Shown here one piece after another: positions 54,335-63,997 of a DNA stretch of 64,000 nt. Source of the DNA: Candidatus Planktophila vernalis (lineage in GTDB: Bacteria > Actinomycetota > Actinomycetes > Nanopelagicales > Nanopelagicaceae); the NCBI RefSeq assembly GCF_002288185.1, contig NZ_CP016776.1, positions 1,054,001 to 1,118,000 of the forward strand, in the 5' to 3' direction. How positions within the stretch are numbered: position 1 is the stretch's first letter; each line of letters begins with the position of its first letter. The notes beneath the pieces are model-generated. The model saw only the letters and a list, made by a program, of their open reading frames with translations, made no database searches and was not told the DNA's origin. Made by a program: the position numbers and the translations under genes.

Positions 54335-55390
54335 TTATGGCTTTGTTGGAACCTTAATCTTGCCAGACTTGATTCCTGCTGCAGCCTTGTCGATTGCAGC
54401 TTTGAACTTGGTGATGTATCCGCCAGAGTATGAAACTCCAACGCCATCTAGAGCCAAGTTGTATTGACGTCCGTAGATACCAGCCTTGGCATCGATAACG
54501 TCGTTAACTGAAGAACCAGCAACTGATGTTGCGATTACGTCATAGACAGCACGGTCAACGCGCTTGATCATTGATGTAAGCATGTTCTTCTTCTCAGCAG
54601 CTGTAGCTGATAGGTACTGATCAGAGTCAACTCCGATAGTCCAAACCTTCTTGCCAGCCTTTCCTGCATCTAGTGCAGCTGCGAAGTTACCCGCACCTGA
54701 ACCACCAGCAGCTGAGTAAATAACATCTACGCCCTTATCGATCATTCCCTTTGCAATAACCTTTAACTTAGCTGGGTCATTGAAACCAGAGAAATCAGGG
54801 AACTCAGTTACGTACTTAGCGTCAACTGTTGCAGACTTCTTTGTTGCCTTAACACCAGCAACAAATCCTGCTTCAAACTTCTGAAGTAGTGGTGTGCGAA
54901 CTCCGCCGATGTAACCGATCTTTCCTGATTTTGATCCAAGTGCTGCTGCAACGCCAGCTAGGTATGAACCTTGCTCTTCAGCGAACACAAGTGATGCAAC
55001 ATTGAGAAGATCTACAGATGCATCATCGATAATTCCGAATTGAACATTTGGATAATCAGATGCAACAGCCTTAATTGGGCCTCCGTATAGGAAACCAACT
55101 GCGATGATTGGGTTGTATCCAGCCTTAGCGAGCAAGCGGAGCTTGTCTTCGCGCTCTGAATCTGAACCAGTTGTAACTGTTACTTCTTTAGCAGTAACAC
55201 CAAACTTCTTCTTGGCAGCATCTAGACCAGCTGCAGCAGAGTCATTGAAAGACTTGTCTCCGCGGCCACCGATGTCATAAGCAAGTCCAACTTTTACCTT
55301 TGATGCTGCAGTAGCTGATGGTGCAACAAATGCAGTTGCTGCAATAGCTGCTGCAGCGATAACTGCTACGAGACGAAATACTTTCTTCAA
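54335..55390 (-). CDS. BMP/PnrA-type nucleoside-binding protein
   Basis: Periplasmic-type solute receptor of 351 residues for the ABC importer. Signal peptide about 1-29 (RLVAVIAAAAIAATAFVAPSATA) followed by KVGLAYDIGGRGDKSFND, the opening of BMP proteins; DVIYSAAGGSGAGNF and WTIGVDSDQ are further family stretches. The start is TTG at 55390 behind a very good GAAGGAGG. No lipobox Cys follows the signal peptide, only A-x-A type cleavage residues. Nucleosides as ligand are inferred from the salvage genes in the same operon. Confidence 0.92.
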   Translation of the reverse strand: MKKVFRLVAVIAAAAIAATAFVAPSATAASKVKVGLAYDIGGRGDKSFNDSAAAGLDAAKKKFGVTAKEVTVTTGSDSEREDKLRLLAKAGYNPIIAVGFLYGGPIKAVASDYPNVQFGIIDDASVDLLNVASLVFAEEQGSYLAGVAAALGSKSGKIGYIGGVRTPLLQKFEAGFVAGVKATKKSATVDAKYVTEFPDFSGFNDPAKLKVIAKGMIDKGVDVIYSAAGGSGAGNFAAALDAGKAGKKVWTIGVDSDQYLSATAAEKKNMLTSMIKRVDRAVYDVIATSVAGSSVNDVIDAKAGIYGRQYNLALDGVGVSYSGGYITKFKAAIDKAAAGIKSGKIKVPTKP

Positions 55391-55566
55391 TTTTCCTCCT
55401 TCAAGGGGCTCCCCTACACCAACTAAACGCTGACATAGGAGCTCTGTGTATAAGTGAGCCTAGTAGTTATGCATGAATAAACTCAACACACGCCAGCAGA
55501 ATTAGGCGCGAGGCATGTAACGTTTTGGATAAGTCTCAACCTGGAGTTGATACTGCTATTGCTGGG
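55391..55566 (-). promoter_or_regulatory. Intergenic region with promoter and leader of the nucleoside importer operon
   Basis: No gene is seen in this stretch. Reading toward the binding-protein gene, TTGAGT, an 18-base spacer and TAGGCT form a plausible promoter, giving a leader of about 70 bases. A small GGGG-CT-CCCC inverted repeat lies at 55405-55414 just before the Shine-Dalgarno GAAGGAGG. No known riboswitch pattern was recognised. Confidence 0.4.
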
Positions 55567-56565
55567 TTACTTAACGATCCCCAGGTTTTCATAGGCCTTT
55601 TCAAGGGTTTGTGACGCCACTACACGGGCTTTTGTTGCCCCGTCATGCAAAATATCAAGCAAGTGCTTCTCATCGCTCAATAAATCAATTGCCTTTGCGC
55701 GAATCGGTCGGAAATATTCAACAACAACCTCAGCCACAGCCCCTTTAAAGTCGCCATATCCCTTGCCATCAAATTCAGCTTCTAAGGCTGGGATTGTTTT
55801 GCCCGAGAGCGCACTGTGAATCGTCAGTAAATTACTAATTCCAGGCTTTTCTTTTTCATCAAATTTCACTTCGCGCCCAGCATCAGTTGCCGCACTCTTA
55901 ATCTTCTTAGCATTTGATTCTGGGGTATCCATTAACTCCAAAACGCCTGCAGCAGAGCCAGATGATTTACTCATCTTGGCTGATGGATCTTGAAGGTCTT
56001 GAATTTTAGCTGCAGTTTTTAAAATAAAGTTTTCTGGGATCGTAAAAGTCTGACCAAAGCGAGTATTAAAGCGTCCTGCTAAATCACGTGTTAACTCAAT
56101 GTGCTGGCGCTGATCTTCACCGACTGGAACTAAGTTTGCTTGATACAACAAAATATCTGCTGCCTGCAACATTGGGTATGTAAAAAGTCCAACCCGGGCA
56201 GAATCAGACCCACCCTTTGCAGATTTATCTTTGAACTGTGTCATGCGACTTGCTTCGCCAAAACCAGCCATGCATTCCATGAGCCAACCCAATTGATTGT
56301 GTTGTGGAACTTGTGACTGAACAAATAGCGTTGACTTTTCTGGTGAAATTCCTAGAGAAATTAACTGGGCAGCAGAAGCCAATGTCCGCTTTCGCAATAG
56401 TGCAGGTTCGATTTCGCCAGTGAGTGCATGCAAATCCACAATGCAATAAAAGGCATCATGGCCATCTTGTAAATCTACCCATTGCTTAACGGCGCCTAAG
56501 TAGTTACCCAGGTGGAAGGAATCACTGGTTGGTTGGATTCCAGATAAAACTCGCTTGGCGCTCAT
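55567..56565 (-). CDS. trpS: Tryptophanyl-tRNA synthetase
   Basis: Class I synthetase of 332 residues that charges tRNA-Trp. HIGH equivalent [10 protein letters not shown] (about 17-26), the substrate [15 protein letters not shown] (about 146) and KMSKSSGSA (about 196) are visible. It follows the CNNM gene by 19 bases on the same strand and is probably cotranscribed. Length and motifs are ordinary. Confidence 0.95.
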   Translation of the reverse strand: MSAKRVLSGIQPTSDSFHLGNYLGAVKQWVDLQDGHDAFYCIVDLHALTGEIEPALLRKRTLASAAQLISLGISPEKSTLFVQSQVPQHNQLGWLMECMAGFGEASRMTQFKDKSAKGGSDSARVGLFTYPMLQAADILLYQANLVPVGEDQRQHIELTRDLAGRFNTRFGQTFTIPENFILKTAAKIQDLQDPSAKMSKSSGSAAGVLELMDTPESNAKKIKSAATDAGREVKFDEKEKPGISNLLTIHSALSGKTIPALEAEFDGKGYGDFKGAVAEVVVEYFRPIRAKAIDLLSDEKHLLDILHDGATKARVVASQTLEKAYENLGIVK

Positions 56566-56584
56566 GCGCTAATTCTTTCACACA

Positions 56585-57880
56585 TCATGCGTTGCGAGAG
56601 ATCAATAGCTGGCCAGCGCGCTTACCTTCCATAGAAAGCACTGTAATTCGCACTCCATCGACCACTACTACGTCATGCTCCTTAGGAATTCGGCCCAAAT
56701 GATGCATGACAAAGCCGCTGGCTGTTTCATACGGACCATCTGGAACTTCTAGGTTAGTTTGCTCAACTAAATCCTCAATTGAAATAAGGCCATCGACCTC
56801 AAAATCACCCGTGCGAGATTCGATTGCAATATCAGTCTCATCTTCATCATATTCATCTCTGATATCACCGATTAAGCACTCAACTAAATCTTCCAAGGTC
56901 ACAATGCCATCAGTGCCACCGTATTCATCAAGAACGATTGCAACGTGCTGGCCTTGTTTACGCATCTCAGAAAGTGCAGGCAAAATTCCTTTTGTTCCAG
57001 GCAAAAAGATTATGGATCGAACTAGTTCAATAATCTTTTTTTCTCTAGTTGCCAAAGAGGTATCTAGTAAATCGCGCACGTGAATAAAGCCAATCACTTC
57101 ATCGGAAGAACCCCGAATGACTGGATAACGAGAATGGGCTTTATCGACCGCTAAATCAATAGCCTTGCCAACAGTTAATGAAACATCCATGAAATCTACT
57201 TCAGTGCGTGGGACCATAACTTCATGGATCTGTCGCTCGGAGGCGTTAAAGACTTCTTCAACAATGTCTCGTTCTTCATCACTTAATGCGGCATGGCCAG
57301 ATACAAGATCCAATAACTCTTCTTCAGAGATTTGGCTTCTAGCCTCTTTGGGATCGATGCCAAATGCGCGCAGAACAATGTCTGTAGATTTTGACAGTAG
57401 CCAGATCAATGGGCGGAAAATGTTGGCAACGACATTAATGATTCCAGCCGTTGCCAAGGCAATCTCTTCAGCCCTAAATAGAGCCACTCTCTTTGGAACT
57501 AACTCGCCAAAGACTAAAGAGAAATAAGCAATCACTAAAGTGACACCCAGCAGAGAAATAGTCGTACTCCAGGCGTTGGAAATGCCTAGAGACTCCAGCC
57601 ACGGAATGACATAGTCACCTAGCTGATCAGCACCAAGGGCGGCAGAGAGAAAGCCGCTGACTGTTACGCCAATTTGAACCGCAGCCAGCAATCGGTTGGG
57701 GTGTGCGGCTAGGGCTGCAACGCGAGCGCCACGTTTGCCACGGGTCGCAATTTCTCGGACTTGGCTATCTCGAAGTGAGATGAGGGCGATTTCAGCTGCT
57801 ACGAAGAATGAGGCCAGAACAATAAGGCCAGCGATCAGGGCTAAATCTGTAAGTAACGTACCGACCGAGTGAGTCTCCAT
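56585..57880 (-). CDS. CNNM/CorC-type membrane protein with CBS domains
   Basis: Protein of 431 residues in the HlyC/CorC/CNNM group. Residues 1-195 form a DUF21 membrane domain with about four helices (FFVAAEIALISLRDSQV is the usual SxxE segment). Then come two CBS domains (about 215-340, with EVMVPRTEVDFMDV and IVLDEYGGTDGIVTLEDLVE) and a CorC_HlyC domain at the end. Family members are linked to magnesium or cobalt efflux; the ion here is not determined. A TATAGT lies 10 bases before the ATG at 57880, suggesting a very short leader. Confidence 0.92.
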   Translation of the reverse strand: METHSVGTLLTDLALIAGLIVLASFFVAAEIALISLRDSQVREIATRGKRGARVAALAAHPNRLLAAVQIGVTVSGFLSAALGADQLGDYVIPWLESLGISNAWSTTISLLGVTLVIAYFSLVFGELVPKRVALFRAEEIALATAGIINVVANIFRPLIWLLSKSTDIVLRAFGIDPKEARSQISEEELLDLVSGHAALSDEERDIVEEVFNASERQIHEVMVPRTEVDFMDVSLTVGKAIDLAVDKAHSRYPVIRGSSDEVIGFIHVRDLLDTSLATREKKIIELVRSIIFLPGTKGILPALSEMRKQGQHVAIVLDEYGGTDGIVTLEDLVECLIGDIRDEYDEDETDIAIESRTGDFEVDGLISIEDLVEQTNLEVPDGPYETASGFVMHHLGRIPKEHDVVVVDGVRITVLSMEGKRAGQLLISRNA

Positions 57881-57942
57881 TAGGTCTCTAACTATACGGC
57901 AATGCTCGAAGGGCCGGTCTAGCCAATTTCCCCCTTTACGCG

Positions 57943-58030
57943 TAACCTTCGGTGCGTTGGTCCACCCGGACCATCACCTTCATCCACGGACCGTCGGGCA
58001 CGTACCTGCCCGGAGAAGGAGAGCAATCTC
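57943..58030 (+). promoter_or_regulatory. Promoter and structured leader of the sugar ABC ATPase gene
   Basis: A TAACCT at 57943-57948 would start a leader of roughly 75 bases. It contains two small hairpins: GGTCC-ACCC-GGACC (57959-57972) and GGGCA-CGTACC-TGCCC (57996-58011). The second ends just before the Shine-Dalgarno region GGAGAAGGAG. This contrasts with the leaderless starts common in this window. Confidence 0.5.
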
Positions 58031-59110
58031 ATGGCATCAGTAGTTTTCGAAGCCGCATCACGTATCTATCCAGGAACAACTGCACCTGCAGTCGATAAAT
58101 TAAATCTCACTGTCAATGACGGTGAGTTTTTGGTTTTAGTTGGCCCATCAGGTTGCGGTAAGTCAACATCACTTCGTATGTTGGCAGGACTTGAAGAAGT
58201 CGATAACGGAAGAATCTTGATCGGCGATCGCGACGTTACAAACGTTGCACCAAAAGATCGCGATATCGCGATGGTATTCCAGTCATATGCGTTGTACCCA
58301 CACATGACAGTTGCAGAAAATATGGGCTTCGCACTAAAGATCGCTGGAACTCCAAAAGAAGAACGTGAACGCCGCGTTCTTGAAGCAGCTAAGTTGCTAG
58401 ACCTTGAACCATACCTAGAGCGCAAGCCAAAAGCTCTTTCAGGTGGACAGCGTCAGCGCGTTGCTATGGGTCGCGCAATTGTTCGCGAACCTCAGGTTTT
58501 CCTTATGGATGAACCTCTATCAAACCTTGATGCGAAGTTGCGCGTTGCAACTCGTACACAGATCGCTGCATTGCAGCGTCGCTTAGGAATCACAACTGTT
58601 TATGTAACACACGACCAGGTTGAAGCTATGACTATGGGTGATCGTGTTGCAGTTCTTAAGGATGGCTTGCTCCAGCAAGTAGACACACCTCGTAATCTCT
58701 ATGACAACCCAGCAAATGCTTTCGTTGCAGGCTTTATTGGTTCTCCTGCCATGAACTTGCTCAACGCTCCAATCGTGGGCGGCAAGGCAATGCTTGGAAA
58801 TCTTGGACTTGCAGTTCCAGCCTCTGCTGGAAATGAAGTAACTGTTGGTGTTCGCCCAGAAGGCTTCACACCATCAACTGAGGGATTCCATGTTTTGGTT
58901 GAAGTAGTTGAAGAACTAGGTTCAGATGCTTTCGTTTATGGAAAGCCAGCTGATACAAATGTTAAGTTCGCTAATGCAACAGATGAAGGCGCACAGATCA
59001 TTGTTCGCTGGGATCCAAAGAATCCTCCAAAGGCAGGTCAAACAATCACTGTTACTGCAAATCCAAGTGCAGTTCACTTGTTTAACTCAACAACTGGAGA
59101 GCGTATTTAA
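58031..59110 (+). CDS. msmK: Sugar ABC transporter ATP-binding protein (MsmK/UgpC-like), orphan
   Basis: ABC ATPase of 359 residues. Walker A GPSGCGKSTS (about 38-47), VFQSYALYPHMTV Q-loop, signature LSGGQRQRVAMGRA, Walker B VFLMDEPLSNLD and H-loop THDQ are visible. The C-terminal 120 residues are a TOBE/MalK regulatory domain (VTVGVRPEGF). No permease or binding-protein gene is adjacent, so it probably energises several sugar importers encoded elsewhere, as MsmK does in streptococci. The codon use looks more biased toward a few preferred codons than in its neighbours, suggesting high expression. It has its own Shine-Dalgarno and ends at a strong terminator. Confidence 0.93.
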   Translation: MASVVFEAASRIYPGTTAPAVDKLNLTVNDGEFLVLVGPSGCGKSTSLRMLAGLEEVDNGRILIGDRDVTNVAPKDRDIAMVFQSYALYPHMTVAENMGFALKIAGTPKEERERRVLEAAKLLDLEPYLERKPKALSGGQRQRVAMGRAIVREPQVFLMDEPLSNLDAKLRVATRTQIAALQRRLGITTVYVTHDQVEAMTMGDRVAVLKDGLLQQVDTPRNLYDNPANAFVAGFIGSPAMNLLNAPIVGGKAMLGNLGLAVPASAGNEVTVGVRPEGFTPSTEGFHVLVEVVEELGSDAFVYGKPADTNVKFANATDEGAQIIVRWDPKNPPKAGQTITVTANPSAVHLFNSTTGERI

Positions 59111-59127
59111 GCTATTAAATAAGAAAA

Positions 59128-59157
59128 CCCGCCGTATCCATACGGCGGGTTTTTTTA
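59128..59157. terminator. Bidirectional intrinsic terminator between msmK and icd
   Basis: CCCGCCGTAT (59128-59137) and ATACGGCGGG (59140-59149) form a perfect stem. Plus-strand transcripts meet TTTTTTTATTT after it; minus-strand transcripts meet GTTTTCTTATTT. It can end both convergent genes and is the only intrinsic terminator seen between convergent genes in this window. Confidence 0.93.
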
Positions 59158-59165
59158 TTTAATTT

Positions 59166-60380
59166 TTATGCCATAGCTTTTTTTAGGTTTTCATCGATTG
59201 AATTCAAGAACTCCTGTGTAGTTTGATATGGAGCATCATTTGAAATCAACAGTGATAAATCCTTAGTCATCTTGCCTTGCTCAACAGTCTCGATACAAAC
59301 GCGCTCGAGGGTGTCGCAGAACTTAGCAAGATCGGCGTTGTTATCTAGCTTTGCACGGTGTGCAAGACCACGAGTCCACGCAAAGATTGATGCAATTGGA
59401 TTTGTAGAAGTCGCCTTGCCCTTTTGGTGATCACGGTAGTGACGAGTAACAGTGCCGTGTGCAGCTTCAGATTCAACAACCTTTCCATCTGGTGTCATCA
59501 AAACTGAAGTCATTAACCCGAGTGAACCATAACCCTGAGCAACGGTGTCTGATTGAACGTCGCCGTCATAGTTCTTACATGCCCAGACATAGCCACCTTC
59601 CATACGAAGTGACATGGCAACCATGTCATCGATGAGACGGTGCTCATACCAAATGCCTGCAGCATCAAATGCGCTCTTGAACTCTGCTTGGTAAATCTCT
59701 TCAAAGATATCTTTGAATCGACCGTCGTAGGCCTTCAAAATTGTGTTCTTTGTTGAGAGATAAACTGGATACTTACGGATTAGTCCGTAGTTCAAAGATG
59801 CACGAGCAAAATCACGGATTGATTCATCCAAGTTATACATACCCATGGCAACACCTGATGACTTGAAGTCATAGACAGTGTGCTCGATTGGCGCAGATCC
59901 ATCTTCTGGAACAAATGACATTGTGAGCTTGCCTGGACCTGGAACCTTGAAATCTGTTGCACGGTACTGATCACCAAATGCGTGGCGACCAATAACAATT
60001 GGCTTAGTCCAGTGTGGAACTAAACGTGGAACATTGCTAATAATGATTGGCTCACGGAAAATTACACCGCCCAAGATGTTACGGACAGTTCCATTAGGAG
60101 ACTTCCACATCTTCTTAAGACCAAACTCTTCAACGCGGGCCTCATCAGGAGTAATAGTTGCGCACTTAATGCCAACGCCATGCTTTTGAATTGCATGAGC
60201 TGAATCAATAGTTACTTGATCATCTGTGGCATCACGGTTTTCCATACCAAGGTCGTAGTACTCAAGATTGACGTCCAAATAAGGAAGGATTAATGAGTCT
60301 TTGATGAACTGCCAGATGATGCGAGTCATCTCGTCGCCATCTAGTTCAACAACAGTGCCTTCAACTTTGATCTTGGCCAT
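59166..60380 (-). CDS. icd: NADP-dependent isocitrate dehydrogenase
   Basis: TCA-cycle enzyme of 404 residues, of the dimeric eukaryote-like type (IDH1/Icd1 group), oxidising isocitrate to 2-oxoglutarate. Visible: [12 protein letters not shown] (about 10-21), [12 protein letters not shown] (substrate site, about 95), the metal Asp in YDGDVQSD (about 275) and [12 protein letters not shown] (about 306). I choose the ATG at 60380 with GGGAG upstream; a longer frame without signal reaches into mdh. It lies 13 bases after mdh, so the two TCA genes are cotranscribed. Confidence 0.94.
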   Translation of the reverse strand: MAKIKVEGTVVELDGDEMTRIIWQFIKDSLILPYLDVNLEYYDLGMENRDATDDQVTIDSAHAIQKHGVGIKCATITPDEARVEEFGLKKMWKSPNGTVRNILGGVIFREPIIISNVPRLVPHWTKPIVIGRHAFGDQYRATDFKVPGPGKLTMSFVPEDGSAPIEHTVYDFKSSGVAMGMYNLDESIRDFARASLNYGLIRKYPVYLSTKNTILKAYDGRFKDIFEEIYQAEFKSAFDAAGIWYEHRLIDDMVAMSLRMEGGYVWACKNYDGDVQSDTVAQGYGSLGLMTSVLMTPDGKVVESEAAHGTVTRHYRDHQKGKATSTNPIASIFAWTRGLAHRAKLDNNADLAKFCDTLERVCIETVEQGKMTKDLSLLISNDAPYQTTQEFLNSIDENLKKAMA

Positions 60381-60393
60381 GTAACGCGCTCCC

Positions 60394-61344
60394 TTAGAGT
60401 GTTTGTACGTCTGCTTGTTTTGCACGAACCGCTTCAGCTGCTGCCTTGAGGGCTTCAACTTCAGAATCGGTCAACTTACTTTCAACAACTTTCTTGATTC
60501 CACTACGGCCAATCTCTGCTTCAACGCCTAGATAGACACCAGAAATTCCATATTCGCCATCAACCCATGCACACACTGGCATTACCGCACCAGAATCTTC
60601 AATAACAGCTTTTGCCATTCTGGCAGCTGCTGCAGATGGTGCGTAGTAGGCAGATCCTGTCTTAAGAAGTGCAACAACTTCAGCGCCACCATTGCGTGTG
60701 CGATCAACTAATTCATCAATTTCAACTTGTGATAGCAAATCACTTAGGGCCTTGCCATCTACTGTGCAACGACTTGGAACTGGAACCATCGTGTCACCGT
60801 GTGAACCTAGAGTGAGAGTCTTAACTGAACCAACTTTAACGCCCAGCTTTTCGGCAACAAAGTTAGTAAAGCGGGCAGTATCGAGCATTCCTGCTTGGCC
60901 CATAACGCGATTCTTTGAAAACTTAGTTGCAAGCTGAGCAAGGGCAGTCATTTCATCGAGTGGATTTGAAACCACAATGATTACTGCATTAGGAGAATGC
61001 TTAGCAATGTTTTCGGCCACTCCGCGAACGATTCCCGCGTTAACACCGATGAGATCCATACGGCTCATGCCGGGCTTGCGTGGAAGTCCTGCAGTAATGA
61101 CAACTACATCAGAGTTAGCTGTTGCTTCATAACCAGCACCGTCAGGTGATGTTGTTGCGCCAATAATTTTTGTCTCAAAACCTTCAATTGAACGAGACTG
61201 GTTCATATCAAGGGCTAGACCTTCAGGCTTACCTTCAAGAATGTCAGTTAAAACGACGGTGTCGAAGATGTTGTACTCGGCTAAACGAAGCGCAGTTGTT
61301 GAACCATAAAAACCTGCACCGACTACTGTGACTTTTCCGCCCAT
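60394..61344 (-). CDS. mdh: Malate dehydrogenase (LDH-like type)
   Basis: NAD-dependent dehydrogenase of 316 residues that interconverts malate and oxaloacetate. Rossmann [14 protein letters not shown] (about 5-18), the substrate Arg of [13 protein letters not shown] (about 81-93), VSNPLDEM and the catalytic His in LGSHGDTMV (about 177) are seen. The Arg-Lys-Pro-Gly-Met loop is that of malate rather than lactate dehydrogenase. The ATG at 61344 with AAGGAG is the start. Operon with icd. Confidence 0.93.
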   Translation of the reverse strand: MGGKVTVVGAGFYGSTTALRLAEYNIFDTVVLTDILEGKPEGLALDMNQSRSIEGFETKIIGATTSPDGAGYEATANSDVVVITAGLPRKPGMSRMDLIGVNAGIVRGVAENIAKHSPNAVIIVVSNPLDEMTALAQLATKFSKNRVMGQAGMLDTARFTNFVAEKLGVKVGSVKTLTLGSHGDTMVPVPSRCTVDGKALSDLLSQVEIDELVDRTRNGGAEVVALLKTGSAYYAPSAAAARMAKAVIEDSGAVMPVCAWVDGEYGISGVYLGVEAEIGRSGIKKVVESKLTDSEVEALKAAAEAVRAKQADVQTL

Positions 61345-61385
61345 GGCGTACTCCTTATGTTCGCTCAATACGCCCAACTCTACCC

Positions 61386-61607
61386 TCAGCGAGGAAGTGC
61401 AATTGCCAGAGCAAATAGGGCTATAGCTATTAGTAGTGGGAAATAAAACTCGAATTTACGTTGATTCCGAGCCTTTATGGCCATCCCTGCGGTTCCAGCA
61501 GCGATGAAAAGTGACGCACCTCGCACTACTCCAAATATGCCTAATGCAATCCCAATCAGGATTGCGACATTGCTAGCAAGAGTTAAGAGACGATCATTTA
61601 TCCGCAT
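61386..61607 (-). CDS. DUF3017-like small membrane protein
   Basis: A 73-residue membrane protein with about three hydrophobic segments (10-26, 28-43, 53-71) separated by a basic [11 protein letters not shown] loop. Its start overlaps the end of folD by 10 bases, the conserved position of DUF3017 proteins in actinobacteria. No function is known and no motif beyond hydrophobicity is visible. Confidence 0.75.
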   Translation of the reverse strand: MRINDRLLTLASNVAILIGIALGIFGVVRGASLFIAAGTAGMAIKARNQRKFEFYFPLLIAIALFALAIALPR

Positions 61608-62437
61608 GCATCAACAACATTCTTAACTAACATCGCGCGCGTCATTGGTCCAACTCCACCTGGCATTGGCGCAACCCATGAAGCCACATCCATCACAGAT
61701 GGATCAACATCACCAAGCAAGCCTTTATCAGTGCGAGAAATACCAACATCAATTACTACAGCGCCCGGCTTTATCATTGAAGCTTTCAAGAAATGTGCTT
61801 GTCCAATTGCAGCGACAATGATGTCGGCGTTCTTGGTATGCATTGTTAAATCTTTAGTTCCAGTGTGTGTCAAAGTTACAGTCGCATTTTCTTGTTTGCG
61901 AGTGAGCAATAATCCAAGAGGTCGGCCAACAGTTAATCCACGTCCAATGACAGTTACTTCGGCGCCTTTGGTACTAATTCCATAGTGAGTTAAGAGTTCA
62001 ACAATTCCATGAGGTGTGCAAGGTAGCGGTGCGTCATAACCTGAAACTAAGCGGCCTAAGTTCATTGGGTGCAAACCATCAGCATCCTTTGATGGATCAA
62101 TTGCTTCTAGGACTCTTTGAGTGTTAATTCCCTTAGGCAATGGAAGCTGCACGATGTAGCCGGTGCATTCTTTAGATGAATTCAAATCTTTAATCGCCGC
62201 CATAACATCGGCTTCACTTGCGCTATCTGGAAGATCCACGCGAATTGAGTTAATACCAATTTCATGGCAGTCGCGGTGTTTTCCACCAACGTATGAATGT
62301 GATCCTGGATCATCACCCACAAGGACTGTTCCAAGACCTGGAGTGATTCCGCGTGATTTAAGTTCAGTAACGCGGATAGCTAATTCGCCTTTGATTTTTG
62401 AAGCTAATGCTTTTCCATCCAGAATTTGTGCGCTCAT
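61598..62437 (-). CDS. folD: Methylenetetrahydrofolate dehydrogenase/cyclohydrolase FolD
   Basis: Bifunctional folate enzyme, about 279 residues, that makes 10-formyl-THF from methylene-THF. Visible: [32 protein letters not shown] (catalytic Lys in the YxxxK pattern, about 48-57), [17 protein letters not shown]-like MNLGRLVSG and the NADP loop [13 protein letters not shown] (about 160). I choose the ATG at 62437, placed 8 bases after AGGA; an ATG at 62446 overlaps that AGGA. It follows purH by about 20 bases; PurH consumes the formyl-THF. Confidence 0.94.
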   Translation of the reverse strand: MSAQILDGKALASKIKGELAIRVTELKSRGITPGLGTVLVGDDPGSHSYVGGKHRDCHEIGINSIRVDLPDSASEADVMAAIKDLNSSKECTGYIVQLPLPKGINTQRVLEAIDPSKDADGLHPMNLGRLVSGYDAPLPCTPHGIVELLTHYGISTKGAEVTVIGRGLTVGRPLGLLLTRKQENATVTLTHTGTKDLTMHTKNADIIVAAIGQAHFLKASMIKPGAVVIDVGISRTDKGLLGDVDPSVMDVASWVAPMPGGVGPMTRAMLVKNVVDACG

Positions 62438-62458
62438 AGCGCTCATCCTAATAGCCGT

Positions 62459-63997
62459 TTAGGCGTGAGAGAAATGCCGTACGCCTGTGAAGAACATCGC
62501 AATACCAGCCTTTTTTGCTGCTGCAATCACCTCTTCATCACGCACGCTTCCACCTGGTTGCACTATTGCAACCACTCCAGCATCGATCAAGATCTGTAAC
62601 CCATCAGCAAATGGGAAGAAAGCATCACTTGCAGCAACAGAGCCTTTTACTCGCTCGCCTGCTCTATCAACAGCTAATTTCGCAGAATCAACCCGGTTTA
62701 CTTGACCCATACCAATTCCAACTGAAGAAGTCATTTTTGCTAACAAAATCGCATTGCTTTTAACACTTCTCACACTTCGCCATGCAAACTCGAGATCTTT
62801 CATAGTTTGTTCATCAACTGGTCCACCACTAACTTGCTTCCAATTACTTGGTGAATCTCCTGGTGCATCAATCAAATCAGTCTCTTGAAGAAGAACTCCC
62901 CCTAATACAGGGCGCAGTTCAAGTGGAGCAATTTCAGGAACTGCACACTTTAGAATTCGAATTGAAGGCTTTTTCATGAGAAGCTCTAATGCATCTTCAT
63001 CATAATCAGGAGCAATTAATACTTCGGTGAAAATATCTGAAAGTGGTGTTGCCATTGCAAGATCCACTTTACGATTCGCAGCTACTACCCCACCATAGGC
63101 AGAAACTGGATCACAATCATGGGCATGCTGGTAAGCAACTGCAACTCCAAGTGCACACACTGCAATCCCACAAGGGTTTGCATGTTTCATAATTGCAACT
63201 GCTGGGTCGCGATGATCGAGAACGGCCCTCCATGCAGATTCTGCATCGGTGTAGTTGTTAAATGACATCTCTTTTCCATGTAGTTGAACTGCATTCACAA
63301 TTCCAACAGGGCCACCTGAATAAATCGCTGCGCTTTGATGAGGATTCTCCCCATAACGCAAAACATTCTCACGATGCCAAATCCGTCCAAACCATTCGGG
63401 CAGTTCATCGCTTTGACCCAGCCAATTGGCAATCGTTAAATCGTATTCAGCTGTAGTTCTAAAAACCTCTAGTGCTAACTCTTTACGCTCTGATTGTGTG
63501 AATCCCCCGGCTTTAATTGCAGAGAGCAACTGGTCATATTGTGTAGGCCTGCAAATAACAGCAACAGAACCATGGTTTTTAGCAGCCCCTCGCAGCATGG
63601 AGGGACCACCAATATCAATTTGTTCTATGCATTCTGCAAAGTCTGCCCCTGATGCGATGGTGGCAGCGAATGGATAAAGATTGATAATTACTAAATCAAA
63701 AGGTTCGATATCTAAATCTTTAATTGCCGCTAAATGCTCTGGGTTATTTTGATCCGCCAAAATTCCTGAGTGCACGCGTGGATGCAGGGTCTTTACTCGC
63801 CCACCCATAATCTCTGGAAAACCCGTGTATGCACTTACTTCTGTCACTGTAATACCGGCAGCTTGTAATGTTTTTGCAGTTGATCCAGTTGAAAGAATTT
63901 CAACCCCAGCACCACTGAGAGCATTTCCTATTTCAAGCAAGCGCTCTTTGTCATAGACACTTACCAGTGCTCTACGAATAGATTTGCGATCAGACAT
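62459..63997 (-). CDS. purH: Bifunctional AICAR formyltransferase/IMP cyclohydrolase PurH
   Basis: Last two steps of purine synthesis in one protein of 512 residues. Residues 1-190 are the MGS-like IMP cyclohydrolase (RALVSVYDKERL, LSTGSTAKTLQ, GGRVKTLHPRVHSGIL). The rest is the AICAR transformylase with RYGENPHQSAA (about 216), the catalytic Lys-His in IMKHANPCGIA (about 267) and a C-terminal PGGSVRDEEV. The ATG at 63997 is complete but its promoter or upstream gene lies outside the window. Operon with folD. Confidence 0.95.
   Translation of the reverse strand: MSDRKSIRRALVSVYDKERLLEIGNALSGAGVEILSTGSTAKTLQAAGITVTEVSAYTGFPEIMGGRVKTLHPRVHSGILADQNNPEHLAAIKDLDIEPFDLVIINLYPFAATIASGADFAECIEQIDIGGPSMLRGAAKNHGSVAVICRPTQYDQLLSAIKAGGFTQSERKELALEVFRTTAEYDLTIANWLGQSDELPEWFGRIWHRENVLRYGENPHQSAAIYSGGPVGIVNAVQLHGKEMSFNNYTDAESAWRAVLDHRDPAVAIMKHANPCGIAVCALGVAVAYQHAHDCDPVSAYGGVVAANRKVDLAMATPLSDIFTEVLIAPDYDEDALELLMKKPSIRILKCAVPEIAPLELRPVLGGVLLQETDLIDAPGDSPSNWKQVSGGPVDEQTMKDLEFAWRSVRSVKSNAILLAKMTSSVGIGMGQVNRVDSAKLAVDRAGERVKGSVAASDAFFPFADGLQILIDAGVVAIVQPGGSVRDEEVIAAAKKAGIAMFFTGVRHFSHA

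Noticed and set aside
55405-55414. GGGGCTCCCC inverted repeat before the nucleoside-binding protein gene as a terminator
   Set aside because: The stem is four base pairs with a two-base loop and no T tract follows in either direction.
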